Assembly: GCA_013398295.1 (NCBI GenBank)
Contig: VZSF01008845.1
Location: 124,001 to 188,000 of the forward strand
From: Chionis minor
Lineage: Eukaryota > Chordata > Aves > Charadriiformes > Chionididae
Length of the DNA: 64,000 nucleotides
Direction of reading: 5' to 3'
The notes under the pieces are model-generated. The model made no database searches. It had not been told where the DNA came from and saw only the letters and a list, made by a program, of their open reading frames with translations. Positions within the stretch are counted from its first letter, which is position 1. Every line of letters begins with the position of its first letter. Positions 1 through 10,914 of this stretch are shown piece after piece. A program made the translations under genes and the position numbers.

Positions 1-2065
1 TGTGATAGTAGCAAGTCTCTGGCTGAGTGAGCGATGTACAGAAATCAAGCATGGCTGAAAAATGCATTGCCTTCTGCGTAAATTCATTCTCTCTCTCTCT
101 CCCTCTCTCTCTGTGGCTTCCTGTCGTCTTTTTCTTTCTTTGTCCCTCATCAGTGGCTGCTGATGGCTATAGGCCCCCAGTCTGATTCCTGCTTGCAATG
201 AAATGAGCAAGTGGGAGGCAGCTGAAGTGACAGGGAAAGAAGGGAGTCTGATTTATTTTGAGTAAAACCGAGTCAGCATTTTGGTGGGGAAGAGACCACT
301 CAAACTTCTGAGTAAACAGTACAGTCGTGTGCTTTCTCGAGGGCTTCAGACTCCATCAGTGACTGATGGATCAGGAGTTTGATTGAAGCTTTCTTGTACT
401 TCTCAGGTGCTAAGTCATCCTAACATCCTCATCTCTCTCCCGCTCTTCTCACTGGCAGTGTTATGACTCACCAGACAGTGCAAATCACCTCAAGTGGCAG
501 CTCACAGTAAATCTAAACTGTAATTAGGTCACAAGTGGAAAACTCAGTTTGGACCCTAATGGACATTTGCCCATGTCCATAAAACTTTTGCAGGTTTTGG
601 AACCACTGGGCTAATTCTGATGAAAAGACTGCAGCTGGGGTTCCAAGGCCACAGCCAGAGATAGTGCACTTGCAGTTATGCAGATAAGCCTGCACTTCAT
701 CTTCCCAAATGATGCCCAGAGGCTGCCAGAACACTCATTCCTTCACTTTTATGAGCAGTGAATCTATGTTAAAAGGCATTTAAATAAAGGCTGTAGAGTA
801 CGCTTAAAAGATGTTTTTCCAATTTGGGACTTTATTAGGGTGCTGTGGCATGGAGAAGTGACCCCATGCATGATCAAGCTGAGGTGCCAACCATCCCTAC
901 AGCTCCGTTAATAAGGATTGGTGAGTCTGGAGGCAACTATGTTGGCAGGAATGCTGATGAGCCTCGTTAGCAGTGTGCAGCTCACTTGCTTCAGAGAAGG
1001 GTACACAGGCCTGTGGGGGAGAGCTGGTAGTGAAGCCAGTCAAAGAGCTCTGCATCAAATAATTTATTTGGCTAGCTCAGTCCACCACTGTAAACAAGTA
1101 TTGCTTCCCGTGAATATACTCATTAGTCGCCTATTTCTGGATACTTACATTACATGGACAAATTGTAGCCAATGTTTTGCCCACACTCTTCTCTGTAACT
1201 TTTTGCACAGGAATCTGTTCCTTAACAGACACTCTTTGCACTGCTAAAAGGGGTATGTCATACTTGCATCTTTGAAGACTCCTGCTGTGGATGAGCTACA
1301 ATATCCAAACTTTTTGTTACAGCAGGCATACCAGTCTTGCAGAAGTAGTCCTGCCACTCCTTCCCAGTCCTGGGAGCAGATATGTTTGCTTGCACATACT
1401 GATGTCTGTACCTGCAGCAATGAAATAAGTACTCCAAATCTAGACTTCACCAATAGGGAAAACATCTGAACAAATTCACAAGAGAGAGGAGTTTGAACAT
1501 TCTCACATGAAAAGGTCTATTTCTATGGACTGATATTTTTAGGAGTTTTAGGCAAAATTTGAAGTGACCTGAATAGTTGTGTCAATACTTGGTTTCTTAA
1601 TATGGTGGACAAACTGAAAGAAATGGAACAAAAATATTTGAATGTAGAATTAAATATTTCATTTATGAATTATTTTCTGCACTTTCTTCAGTGCAAGTTG
1701 GAACATATTTTCTTTCAAAACATTCCAAATGGAAAGCCCTTAAAGCGTTTCATTGAAACCAAGAAATAGGTTGTCACATATATGCATTTTTCTAAAACAA
1801 CTCTCCATGTACAGATTAATGCAATATGCTAACCCAAGTCTACAAAATTCTTCAAAAAAGATCAAAAATGATTGAAAACTCATGTTTTCACCTGAAATTT
1901 TTCCACCTTAATTCTGGCCTTATAAGAGCTTCATGTTCCCCTTTACTTTTCTCCCATAATAGCTGGTACCGATTATGCTAAGCAAAGAGAGCTTATGAGT
2001 GGCCTCCCTTTCAGGGGCTAAGGGCTTTATATCTATTCCAGTTACTGACCGTACTTTGTTTGTGA
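1..2065. other. Unique AT-rich DNA, no gene recognised
   Basis: I see no gene or transposon in this stretch. The longest open frame, 918-1247 on the plus strand (109 codons), has no recognisable domain, no repeated motif and no supporting splice or promoter context, so I treat it as chance. A short CT microsatellite lies at 88-112 and a 9-bp inverted repeat at 352-370; both are listed separately. Confidence 0.7.
88..112. repeat. (TC)n microsatellite, interrupted
   Basis: About 25 bases of alternating T and C with one CCC interruption. The tract continues more loosely as pyrimidine-rich sequence towards 150. It is a simple repeat of a kind that is often polymorphic. Confidence 0.85.
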
Positions 2066-2466
2066 TGGAGACAACTATAAAGGGGGCTACAAAGATGATT
2101 AGAAGCGCTACAAAGATGATCAGGGGGCTGGAGCATCTTTCTTATGAGGAAAGGCTGAGGGAGTTGGGTCTTTTTAGTCTGGATAAGAGAAGACTGAGGG
2201 GGGATCTCATCGATGCTTACAAATATTTTAAGGGAGGGTGCCGGGAGGAGGGGGCCAGTCTTGTTTCAGTAGTGCCCAGTGATAGGAGAAGAGGTAACGG
2301 GCACCAACTTGAATACAAGAAGTTCCGTCTGAACGTGAGGGGGAACTTCTTTACTTTGAGGGTGGCAGAGCCACCCTCAAACAGCCTGCCCGGCAAGGTG
2401 GTGGAGTCTCTGACTCTGGAGACATTCAAAACCCACCTGGATGCCATCCTGTGCAACCTGCTGTAG
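2066..2466 (+). pseudogene. CR1 ORF2 C-terminal fragment
   Basis: The open frame runs to the stop at 2464-2466 and covers only the last 130 or so codons of CR1 ORF2, downstream of the reverse transcriptase catalytic core. In the intact family ORF2 encodes an apurinic-type endonuclease followed by reverse transcriptase. Neither catalytic domain is present here, so the fragment cannot mobilise anything. A start methionine at 1999 lies outside the element and is not a real start. The repeated residues ATKMIR-SATKMIR reflect the tandem duplication at the 5' edge. Confidence 0.88.
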
Positions 2467-2544
2467 GTGGCCCTGCTCTGGCAGGAGGGTTGGACTAGAC
2501 GATCTTGAGAGGTCCCTTCCCACCCCTAAGATTCTGTAATTCTG
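2066..2544 (+). mobile_element. CR1 LINE, 5'-truncated 3' end
   Basis: This is the 3' terminal part of a CR1 non-LTR retrotransposon. It reads through the conserved ORF2 C-terminal region (residues [20 protein letters not shown]), the ORF2 stop at about 2464, the short 3' UTR with GGTTGGACTAGACGATCTTG, and two terminal copies of an ATTCTGTR-type octamer at about 2529-2544. CR1 3' ends carry such short tandem octamers and usually lack clear target-site duplications, as here. The copy starts inside ORF2, the usual result of incomplete target-primed reverse transcription. The C-terminal frame is still open, which suggests moderate age. A small tandem duplication lies near its 5' edge (about 2086-2122). 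Confidence 0.93.
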
Positions 2545-4811
2545 TGGGGATAGGAAGCTAATGTTCCAGTGCAAAACCAGTCTGAAATTCGACCTTCATC
2601 AGGATTTTTGGACCAGCTCTACTTATGGCATGCTAGACTAGCCTTTGTAGAAACAGCAGTAAACTGTTTAAACCAGTATACAGCCTGACATTCTTCCTAC
2701 TGGACATGCTTGTAAAACTGGACCTGTCTGCTCATCTCTTGATGTCTATTTCTGAAACTTAAAGAAAGAAGCTAATTTTAGCAGTGTCCATTTAACTGTG
2801 ACTTCTCTCTCATGCTGGTAGTCTCGATCCACATGATGATCCTGTGGTACTGGTGGCATTTTTGGACATCAATTGTTAAAAACAGCAAGAGTGCAATTTC
2901 AGGCAGAGGGCTTTATCTCCAACAAAAGAGCTATTACTACTTGGCCTACAAGTTTTTATATTTATATGTGTAGCCTCATTAATTTAAACAACTTTTTTTT
3001 TTTATTTCATTTTAATCGTCTAAGGAATTTAATCTTCTATATTAATTTTTAGGGGTTGTTTGATGCCATTTTTACTCCTTGTTGTTCATATTTTATTAGT
3101 AGCCACTGATTATAATAATAGTGCTGTTCTTATTTTCAACCCTTTCTGGATCTTTAAGCAGATGTGGGCTTGCAAGTCCAGCTACTAGTGTAAATATTAG
3201 TGATGATCTGTGCCAACATATTTTATCACCTTTCCCTTCTGATGATTATATTGGAGATAAAGGCTGCAGGGAAGCTTATTTGCATAGCTCTATTCTCACC
3301 TGCACTTCATTAATAGCGAAGTCATTTGCAAAAGTAATTTCCCAGTCAGTGCTGAACCACAATAAAATGTTCTGTGTCTTAAATATTTCCAATGAAGTAA
3401 GTCTACAGTGAAGGCCACAGGAAGAGAGCAGTACTAGAGAAAATCAATAACTTTATTATTGCATTTTCTACAGGATCTTATCCCTATATTGTTTGTGTTT
3501 ATTGTCTCTACAATGATTTCCCACATAAGAAATCTATTTTATTACATGTTTCACCATGCAGCTTCAACACACTTGGAATCAGAGTGATTTACCTGGCAGG
3601 TAACTATCTTTGAGTGTTCCTAAGCCTCTCAGCTTAGATAGACTGTGTCCAAGTTGCCAAAATCTTGTGCCATTCAAGGTGTGGCACATATCAGGATGCA
3701 CAGGATATTATCCCCTTGAACACTGGTCTTTGCATCTCTCTTACCTGCTGCAGGCGAGAAAAAAAATCTCTCCACCAGAAGAACAAGCAGTTCTTCTCCT
3801 CCCCAAAACTGTAATCTGTATCCCTGGTTCAGGAAAATTACAAAATATATCTTGTTCTAAGAAGAGTTTCATGTTTCCCTAGTTTTCTTCTCTGGGCAGA
3901 AAAACAAGACATGGGAGCCATCTTTTCTACTGTTTTGGACAAGCAGCATAATAGGACAGAATGAAAATGGGTGGTTTAGTTCTACTATGCTGCACACAAT
4001 GAACTCTCCAGTAAATTGCCTGTGAAGAAAACCCCAAAATAACAGGAAGGAGTAAAATATTATTTAGAATTATTCAGTATCATTTTGACCAAAACATTCA
4101 CCTAGACTTTCAGATAATTTAAACTGCCTTTAAATTAAAAGATGGATGATAAAGTCTTTCTTAAAAATGTTGTCACCTAATTTGTTTTTAAAAACATAAC
4201 TTATTAGTTAATAGAAGCAGAAAGGGAAAGTAAAGCTAAGCACTAGTAAACTGAACGTAACTACATCTTAATTCACAGAATAATTAAAGGAAACAAAGAA
4301 GAAACTAAAAACTTTCGCACCTTCATTCTGTGTAGCAAACTAAATGCTACAGGAACTTTTCTTTCAAACCTCCAGTGTGGTCCTTTGCTTCTAAATGTGC
4401 TGTGACACTCTGAAACCTCAGCAGTGGATTCACTTTTTCGGACAAGAACAGAGTATAAGGGAGAAGACTTGCTATGTGCATTCATCTTACAGAAGAATCA
4501 GACCTTGCTTAAAGACCTTCTGTTTTCTCACCATGTCCTACTACTGGCGTGCCAGAAAAACATTCACATTGACAGTGAACAATACTCTAGCATATCTTGC
4601 TCTGCCTGAATCTTATAAACATGAAACCAGTCCCGCAGTTCATGTGTGTAACTATTTAACGCAGAAAGTTCTGTCTGTAAAAGGGTTTACTTGTTCCAGG
4701 ATCAAACTAAATTTTCATGATTTAAGAAAATTAAATACCTTTACATGATAGTGATATTGTATTTTAAAAATTTCTCTTCTTAATCCCATTTTCTGACACT
4801 GTTGCAGATGT
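2545..4811. other. Unique DNA, no gene recognised
   Basis: No transposon or gene was recognised. A T-rich run sits at about 2992-3004. The longest open frames, 3121-3411 (96 codons) and 4395-4748 (117 codons) on the plus strand, resemble no protein family I know and overlap other chance frames. The interval ends at the target duplication of the LTR at 4817. Confidence 0.65.
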
Positions 4812-4816
4812 TGAAC
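4812..4816. repeat. Target-site duplication TGAAC (left copy)
   Basis: TGAAC immediately precedes the TG start of the LTR at 4817 and is repeated exactly at 5575-5579 just after its CA end. A 5-bp duplication is the size made by several ERV integrases. Confidence 0.8.
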
Positions 4817-5057
4817 TGTGATTGTGTGCTCCCTCCCCCATCCCAGGCACCAACCTGATCGTTATCTCCTGTAATCCTACCCAAGTGATAGCCACCCATG
4901 GTGGTCATAATAGATGCATGTGTTCATGATGGCAGCATCCAGGCTCAACATGGTTTTGGTGAGACAGATAACAGCACAATAGACAAAGGCTAACTTAAGC
5001 AATGCTGGTCCTGTTGTCAATATGCAAATTTGACTATAAGTCAATCATCTTACCCCC

Positions 5058-5065
5058 ATAAATAG
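5058..5065 (+). promoter_or_regulatory. TATA-like box of the solo LTR
   Basis: ATAAATAG preceded by CCCCC, about 240 bases into the LTR. The position fits a U3 promoter. It is recognised by motif only and activity is unknown. Confidence 0.4.
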
Positions 5066-5518
5066 TGAACAGCCCAAGATGCCTTTGAGCTCTCCTGAAC
5101 AGCAGTAGGCTGCACACCAGGAGGTCCCCTCAAGCAGGGATGCCCTCAAGGTTACTCCTAAAGGTTCAGAGATTCCTTGCCACAACAGATCCTCAGTAAG
5201 TAACTAATAGCATGTTAAACTTCAAAATTCTTAGCTAAGTGATAGAAAGTATTGGTTGCACCTATATAATCCTCTAGACATAAACGTTGACCAAGTCTGT
5301 GATTAGGATTGGATCCAGCCACACCTAGACTCCTCTCTGAGGAGTTTAGAAAGCAAGGGGGTTCTTTCTGAAACCTTGACTCAATGAGGGGGTCTCCCTG
5401 ACAGTTCTGTCTGACCCTGTCCTCTATGCATTAAATAGTCGTGTGCCTTGCCATCTCGAATCTTGTTAAAACACTGTTGCATTTACCACCAAACTGTGTT
5501 AAATCCCTGTTTTATATC

Positions 5519-5524
5519 AATAAA
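5519..5524 (+). terminator. LTR polyadenylation signal AATAAA
   Basis: AATAAA lies 50 bases before the LTR 3' end. This is the expected place for the R/U5 poly(A) signal and sets the orientation as plus. Confidence 0.65.
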
Positions 5525-5574
5525 TGTATTGCTGCTTCTCTGTATGAGTGAAGTGCATCGCTCCTTCCATGACA

Positions 5575-5579
5575 TGAAC
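5575..5579. repeat. Target-site duplication TGAAC (right copy)
   Basis: Exact copy of 4812-4816, flanking the CA end of the LTR. Confidence 0.8.
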
Positions 5580-8500
5580 ATTATTTACCCTTGAAGTCAC
5601 AGTATTCCCAAACAGCTCACTGAGAGAAGTAGTGGATTTAGGTACTCTCATGAGTGAGAAGGTCAGATTCAGGCTGCTAGGTTGGAGAATGAAAAAGAAA
5701 TCCTATAGCAGTATTAAAAAATGCTTAATGTATAGACACTGTGCAGGTGAAATAAACTAATAGTAATAATAAAAAAAGCTGGGAAAACAACATTTATTGC
5801 CTTTTGCTTAGCGGGTTTGAATTAGAATTTTTTTTAATGAGTCAAAGGTAGATGGGTTGGTGTACCTTATTTTAGATAATTCAGTCTGTAGTTCTTAAGA
5901 CAACTAAGGGCTTCCAGACACAGTGTAGGAAACTCTAGTTCAGAGCTATAGTTAGACATTAACAAGATTGTTTGTTTTTATTGCTTTTTATATTTTAGTA
6001 GAAAATTTAAAATACCAATATAGTTCAATTGAACCTTCTTATTCAAGAGAGGTGATACTTTTTAAGTTGCTCAGATACTGACATTGTGTAAGAGCAAAAG
6101 AAATTTATTTTTCTTTTTTTAATGAAAGCTATTAGCTGAATATTAGAACAGCAGGTAGATAGACTTTTAATGTAAGTTGTTAAAATTTGAAAGATAAACA
6201 GTCATGGAGAAAAACATACATAAGTTTCCTAACAGATAATAAAGGTAAACCCTAATTTCTTCTGTTGTTTTACAACAGAATTTCTAGTAACCTGATCAAA
6301 TGCAGAGTCACGATACTACATTCATTGCAATAAAAGGTTTTTAAAGAGCCTCTTTGCCCACAGAGGCTGTTAGTAGTGTCTTATTTGCTCTTTCAGCAGA
6401 AGAGTTTTAATATAATTGTGTCTTAATGACAGGCATAACCTGAAACCCAGGGAGGGGGTCTAAAAGGCTGGACTCTGTTTGCTTCTGTGTTTGACTTTTC
6501 AATCAAACAACGTTCTGCTGTTGTAACTATTAGTTAATGCAGTACCTCTTACTGCAGAAAGAAACCTTGTTCAGAACAAACACAACTGGACTTTTCATGC
6601 TAATGTTCGTGTATACTCTCTACTGTTTGTAAATTGCTCTTGAAAACACAATGTAGACATCTATTTCATTTCCGAGCACACAACACATTACTTATGCCTT
6701 TTGCATAAATTTCAGTACAGCAGAATAGTCTTTTTATTTGTTTACTGTATCTTGTATTTTGAATAAATGTGTCTGTAAAATCTTCCCTACATTGTCAGCA
6801 TATTTTCTGAACAACGCTGTCAGGGAAGGATCTTCTACTCATATTTATGGTATCTGTCAATGTCTGTTGTTACAGTAGAGATTGCCCTAGTTAGCTGAAC
6901 CCAGGTATCCTAAAGAAGTTTAGTATTTTCTGAACTTGGCTGAAACTGAACTTGAGAAATTAAAGGCACTAATCAGTTTTCAGAACCAGCCCCTCTGTTT
7001 GTTAGAAGATAATGAGAATCTACTGGAATACTTCAAGCAGAAACAACCTGACATCAAGGCAACAGTAGACAGGAGTCATAACATTGGTCAGTGCTAACAT
7101 CTGCTTCCTCTGACGTACTGTAAACTGCATCAGGAAAGTCCTCAAAGCTCTTGACGTTGCAATGTTTGTCAAATCCCTCAGAATGGGGAATTATCCATAC
7201 AGTGTATCAAATCCCCAGATGACTGGCATCAGCCACTGTCACACTGGTCCTCTAAGCTATCCTTTCCAGATTGGATGACAACAGAAGAAGCTACCAGAAA
7301 AGTCACACAGTGCTCCTTTATTCATGCCAGTGCTGGAGTCCTAGCCTAAATAGTTGACAGGAGCTGAGAGTATGGCCAAAAGCCTAAATAATCAGATTGC
7401 TTTAGACCAATGTGAACAGAACTTGTTTTTTCTAATTTGGATTTCTATTATAGATGTTTATTCAACACTAATTGAGGTCTTGAGCAGAGTTTTGTAATAT
7501 GAACTTATGCCCACAGGCCTCATCTACATATAGGCTTAGTTTCAACAGGCGCTATCCTTGACATGTCAAATTACATTAGAAGTGCCAAACCTGGAAGCAT
7601 AATACAAAATTTCTATATGGTTACGTGGACTGATGGATAAAAGTGGCATGGTTTTGGGGAGTGTTAGACCAAAAAGACTGCCAAAATCATTTATTTTTTA
7701 AATTTTTTTCATTTATATTTATTATATTTTTTGCTTAAGACCATCTAAGCACATTAGTTCGTTCCAGTCACTACAGCCAGTCTGTGGCAATAGGCATTTC
7801 AGTGCTGTTTCACAGCTGCATGTAGAGTCCATCCTTTTAGTAGCACAGTGTAAAGAACAGAAATAAATCATTTTAAAAGGTAACATGACAATAATGTTAC
7901 TACCACTGCAGATAGACTTAAAGACTGTGATTGAATGATCCTCGATGATAAAAGGATATTTGCTTTACTTAATATTGTGTTACCCCATTACAAGCAAAAT
8001 TATTATATTGTGGATTTGTTGACTTGATAAAGATTTGCTACTTTCGTAGAGGATTAATAATTTCTCCTCAGTAATATATTATGATTTCTTCTCATCGATA
8101 TGTTTACAGAGATGCCTGTTTTTGGTGAAGCCATATTCCCAGCATATGTGTACAGGATATAAAGAACACTTCTAACTCAACACTGGGGAATAAGTAAATG
8201 CCTACAAAGTAAAGAGTAGATGTTAAAAGAAAATCCTTAAAAAACTAATCATTTTGAAGTCATCTGACAGGGAAAAAAACCAACAAAACCCAAAGAGGAT
8301 AACTGGAACTATTTCTTTATGTTCCCTGTTTTCATTTCTTCTTATCCTCAGAGGACTCAGGTTTGATATCACTGTTAATCACAGAACAGAAGCCATATAG
8401 AAAGTTCCAGGCACATTGTAAAATAATTATGATTCCAGTAATATATGTATATTTTCTATTTATTCCCTACTGTTCCCTGTATTACAGAAATTGAATTATA

Positions 8501-9212
8501 TTAGTGATAAGTAAATTTAAAAAAAGCATATAGGATGAAAACAATAACTTTCCTGGCTATGGCAAGAATAGCCTGAAAATTACTGTGTATTTTATGACTT
8601 CATGTTAAGATTTTTTCCACACTTAAGGTTAAATCTAACGAAAGACTAATATTCATGTAAGGAGCTTTTTAATTTTTAAGCACCTCATCTCCAGTTAGAA
8701 TTTTAACGCCAGCATTAGATGCCTTTCAGTTTTCTCCACAGGATGCAGGGAGGATTATGCACCTCACAAAGGTCACCAAAATTCTGCATTTTGGGCAATG
8801 GGAAATATTGTGTGATTTCCTACTCTGTTTCAGAACTTGGTCATCCAAGTTCGGGCTATGGGCAAGAGCCTTCAGTTACCTGAATTCAGATGCTGAGGTT
8901 CTCTTCTGAGCTTAGCAGTTCAAGCCAATTAAGCAGGGATCACTTTTTTCTTTCCAAATATAGACAGAGGAGAAGTCATCCAACTGTACTGTCAGTTCCC
9001 ATTTTTACTTACACATTGATTATAACACTTATCTAGAAAGCTGAAGAGCCTGTTGATTGAAGCATTGACCATCCTTTGTATTTGGTCTTTTGGATTTTGT
9101 AGAAAGCAAAACAAAATTAAGAAAAGGCAGAAAGAAAGTAGAAATGAAGAATGTAAATCTATGGATAGTTTTAGTTTGTTGTATTTAGTTAGGAGAGATG
9201 TTTGTTTTCTAT
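5580..9212. other. Unique AT-rich DNA, no gene recognised
   Basis: 3.6 kb of AT-rich DNA with stop codons dense in all frames. The only notable frames are a pair at about 8992-9301 that overlap on opposite strands and run into the G/T tract, so their proline/lysine- or glycine/phenylalanine-rich residues are compositional. I recognise no transposon, RNA gene or exon. Confidence 0.7.
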
Positions 9213-9266
9213 TAGGGGTTTGGGGTTTTGGGGGTTTTTTTGTTTTTGTTTTTGGGGTTTTTTTAA
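9213..9266 (+). repeat. G/T-rich tract, G-quadruplex-capable
   Basis: This stretch contains only G and T. It has runs GGGG, GGGG, GGGGG and GGGG separated by T-rich loops of about 3, 4 and 19 bases. The first three runs are tightly spaced, so an intramolecular quadruplex is possible on the plus strand but with one long loop. It belongs to a set of similar tracts in this window. Confidence 0.8.
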
Positions 9267-9545
9267 GTTCAGTTACAAATATAAAATGCATGAACAGTTA
9301 AAAAAGCAAAAGCTAGAACACATATATTTGATACTTCAAGATAAATTTTCTGGGTTGAAGAATGATAATTTTTTTTTGTATTTTAGTTTGACCTCACAAA
9401 TCCTTCATGACTTTTAAGTGTCTTGAATAAGTAAAAGGTCTTGAGGGAAACTTTGTTGATAAATATCTAGTGTAGTGGCTTGATGATTTTTAGGAAAAGA
9501 GAAACTTGTCTAGTATCTCTTGGATGATGGAAAAGAGTGTGGTGA

Positions 9546-10914
9546 AATCATGAAATCATAGAACCATAGAATGGTTTGGGTTGGAAGGGGCCTTTAAAGG
9601 TCATCCAGTTCAACTCCCCTGCAGGGAGGGACACCTTTTACTAGTTCAGCTTGCTCAAAGCACGATGCAGCCTGACTTTGAACGTTTCCAATGATGGGGC
9701 ATCCAAAGCTTCTCTAAGAAACTTTTCCCAGCTTCTCACTACCCTCATAGTAAAATATTTCTTCCTTACATCTAATCTAAATCAAGTGTCTTTCACTTTA
9801 AAACCATTACCCCTTTCCTGTTACTACAGACCCTGGTAAAAAGTCTCTCTCCAACTCTCTTATGAACCCCCTTTATATAGTAAAAGGTTGCAATAAGGTC
9901 TTCCTGGAGCCTTCTCTTCTCCAGGCTAAACAATCCCAACTGTCTCAGCCTTTCTTCATAGGAGAGGTGTTCCAGGCCTCCAACCATTTTCTTGGCCCTA
10001 TTCTGGACCCACTTTAAAAGGTCTGTGTCTTTCTTGCAGTCACAGTCCCAGAGTTGGATGCAGTACCCCAGGTGGGATCTCACCAGGACAAAGTAGAGCA
10101 GTAGAATCACCTTCCTTGACCTGCTGGCCGTGTTTCTTTTGATGCAGCTCAGGATACAGTTAGCTTTCTGGGCTGCAAGCACAAATTGACAACTCAAGTC
10201 AAATTTTTTGTCCACCAGTATACCTAAGTCCTTTTCCTCAGAGTTGCTCTCAAGCCATTCATCCCCTGTTGATACTGGGGATTGCCCTGACCCAGATGCA
10301 GGACCCTGCACTTGGTCTTGTTGGACTTCATGTGGTTCACATAAGCCAGCTCCTCAAGCCTGTAAAAGTCCCTCTGGATGGCATCCCATTCCTCTAGTGT
10401 TATCAACTGCCCCACTCAGCTTGGTGTCATCCACAAACTTGCTGAGGATGCACTTGATCTCGCTGTCTACGTTGGTGATGAAAACATGAAATAGTAATGG
10501 TCCCAGTACAGGCCCTCGAGGGACACCACTTGCCTGTGGTTTCCATTAGGACATTGAGATGTTGACTATAGCTCTCTGGATGCAGTCATCTTGACAATTC
10601 TTTATCCATCAAATTGTCCATCCATCAAATCCATATCTCTACAACTTAGTGGCAAGAATATTGTGGGTGACCCTACCAAAGGCCTTACAGAATTCCAGAT
10701 ATGATGACATGTGTAGCTCTTTTGTTGTCCATTGAGACAGCCACTCCATTGTAGAAGGCCACTAAGGTTAGTCAGGCACAATTTGCCCTTGAGAAAGCCA
10801 TGTCATCTGTCTCTAACCACATTCCTGTCTTCATATGTTTCAGCATAACTTCTGAGAGGATCTTCTCCATGATTTTACTGTGCACCGAGGTAAGGCTGAC
10901 TAGTTGGTAGTTCT
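9546..10914 (-). mobile_element. CR1 LINE, long 5'-truncated copy
   Basis: A minus-strand CR1 whose 3' end lies at the low coordinate, where octamer repeats (ATCATGAA, ATCATAGA, ACCATAGA) precede the hallmark TGGTTTGGGTTGGAAGG. Reading the minus strand upstream, it passes through the 3' UTR, the ORF2 C-terminal region and the downstream part of reverse transcriptase, ending near 10914 where similarity stops. At about 1.37 kb it is one of the longer copies here. Several frameshifts and stops break ORF2, and the upstream half (10540-10914) is more diverged, so the copy is dead. A short local duplication of a CCATCAAAT-type unit lies at about 10606-10633. Confidence 0.93.
9793..10311 (-). pseudogene. 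CR1 ORF2 C-terminal fragment (172 codons)
   Basis: An open frame of 172 codons carries the CR1 ORF2 region after the catalytic core: [10 protein letters not shown], then [25 protein letters not shown] and GLEHLSYEERLRQLGLFSLE in order. All are landmarks of the family's C-terminal half. The stop at 9793 falls before the family's usual C-terminus, so the end is truncated by mutation. An overlapping frame at 10224-10415 continues upstream sequence after a frameshift (residues around [21 protein letters not shown]). The methionine at 10311 is internal, not a true start. Confidence 0.85.

Larger units (their letters stand above)
4817..5574 (+). mobile_element. Solo LTR of an endogenous retrovirus
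   Basis: A 758-bp element begins TGTGATTG, ends CCATGACA, and is bracketed by perfect 5-bp direct repeats TGAAC. No gag, pol or env sequence or second LTR lies next to it, so it is a solo LTR, the usual product of recombination between the two LTRs of a provirus. In the plus orientation there is a TATA-like CATAAATAG at about 5057-5065 and a polyadenylation signal AATAAA at 5519-5524, about 50 bases before the end, followed by TGCTGCTTC. That ending resembles bird ERV LTRs I recognise, but I cannot name the family. The perfect duplication argues for clean insertion and moderate age. Confidence 0.85.

Noticed and set aside
4794..5575. Alternative LTR borders starting TGTTGCAG at 4800 with TGACAC/TGACAT duplications
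   Set aside because: That model has a mismatch in the duplication. Starting at 4817 and ending at 5574 gives a perfect TGAAC duplication and a TGACA-type end.
8992..9417. Opposed open frames with KTPKTKTKKPPKPQTP or GFWGFFCFCFWGFF residues
   Set aside because: They are translations of the G/T tract at 9213-9266, not conserved protein.
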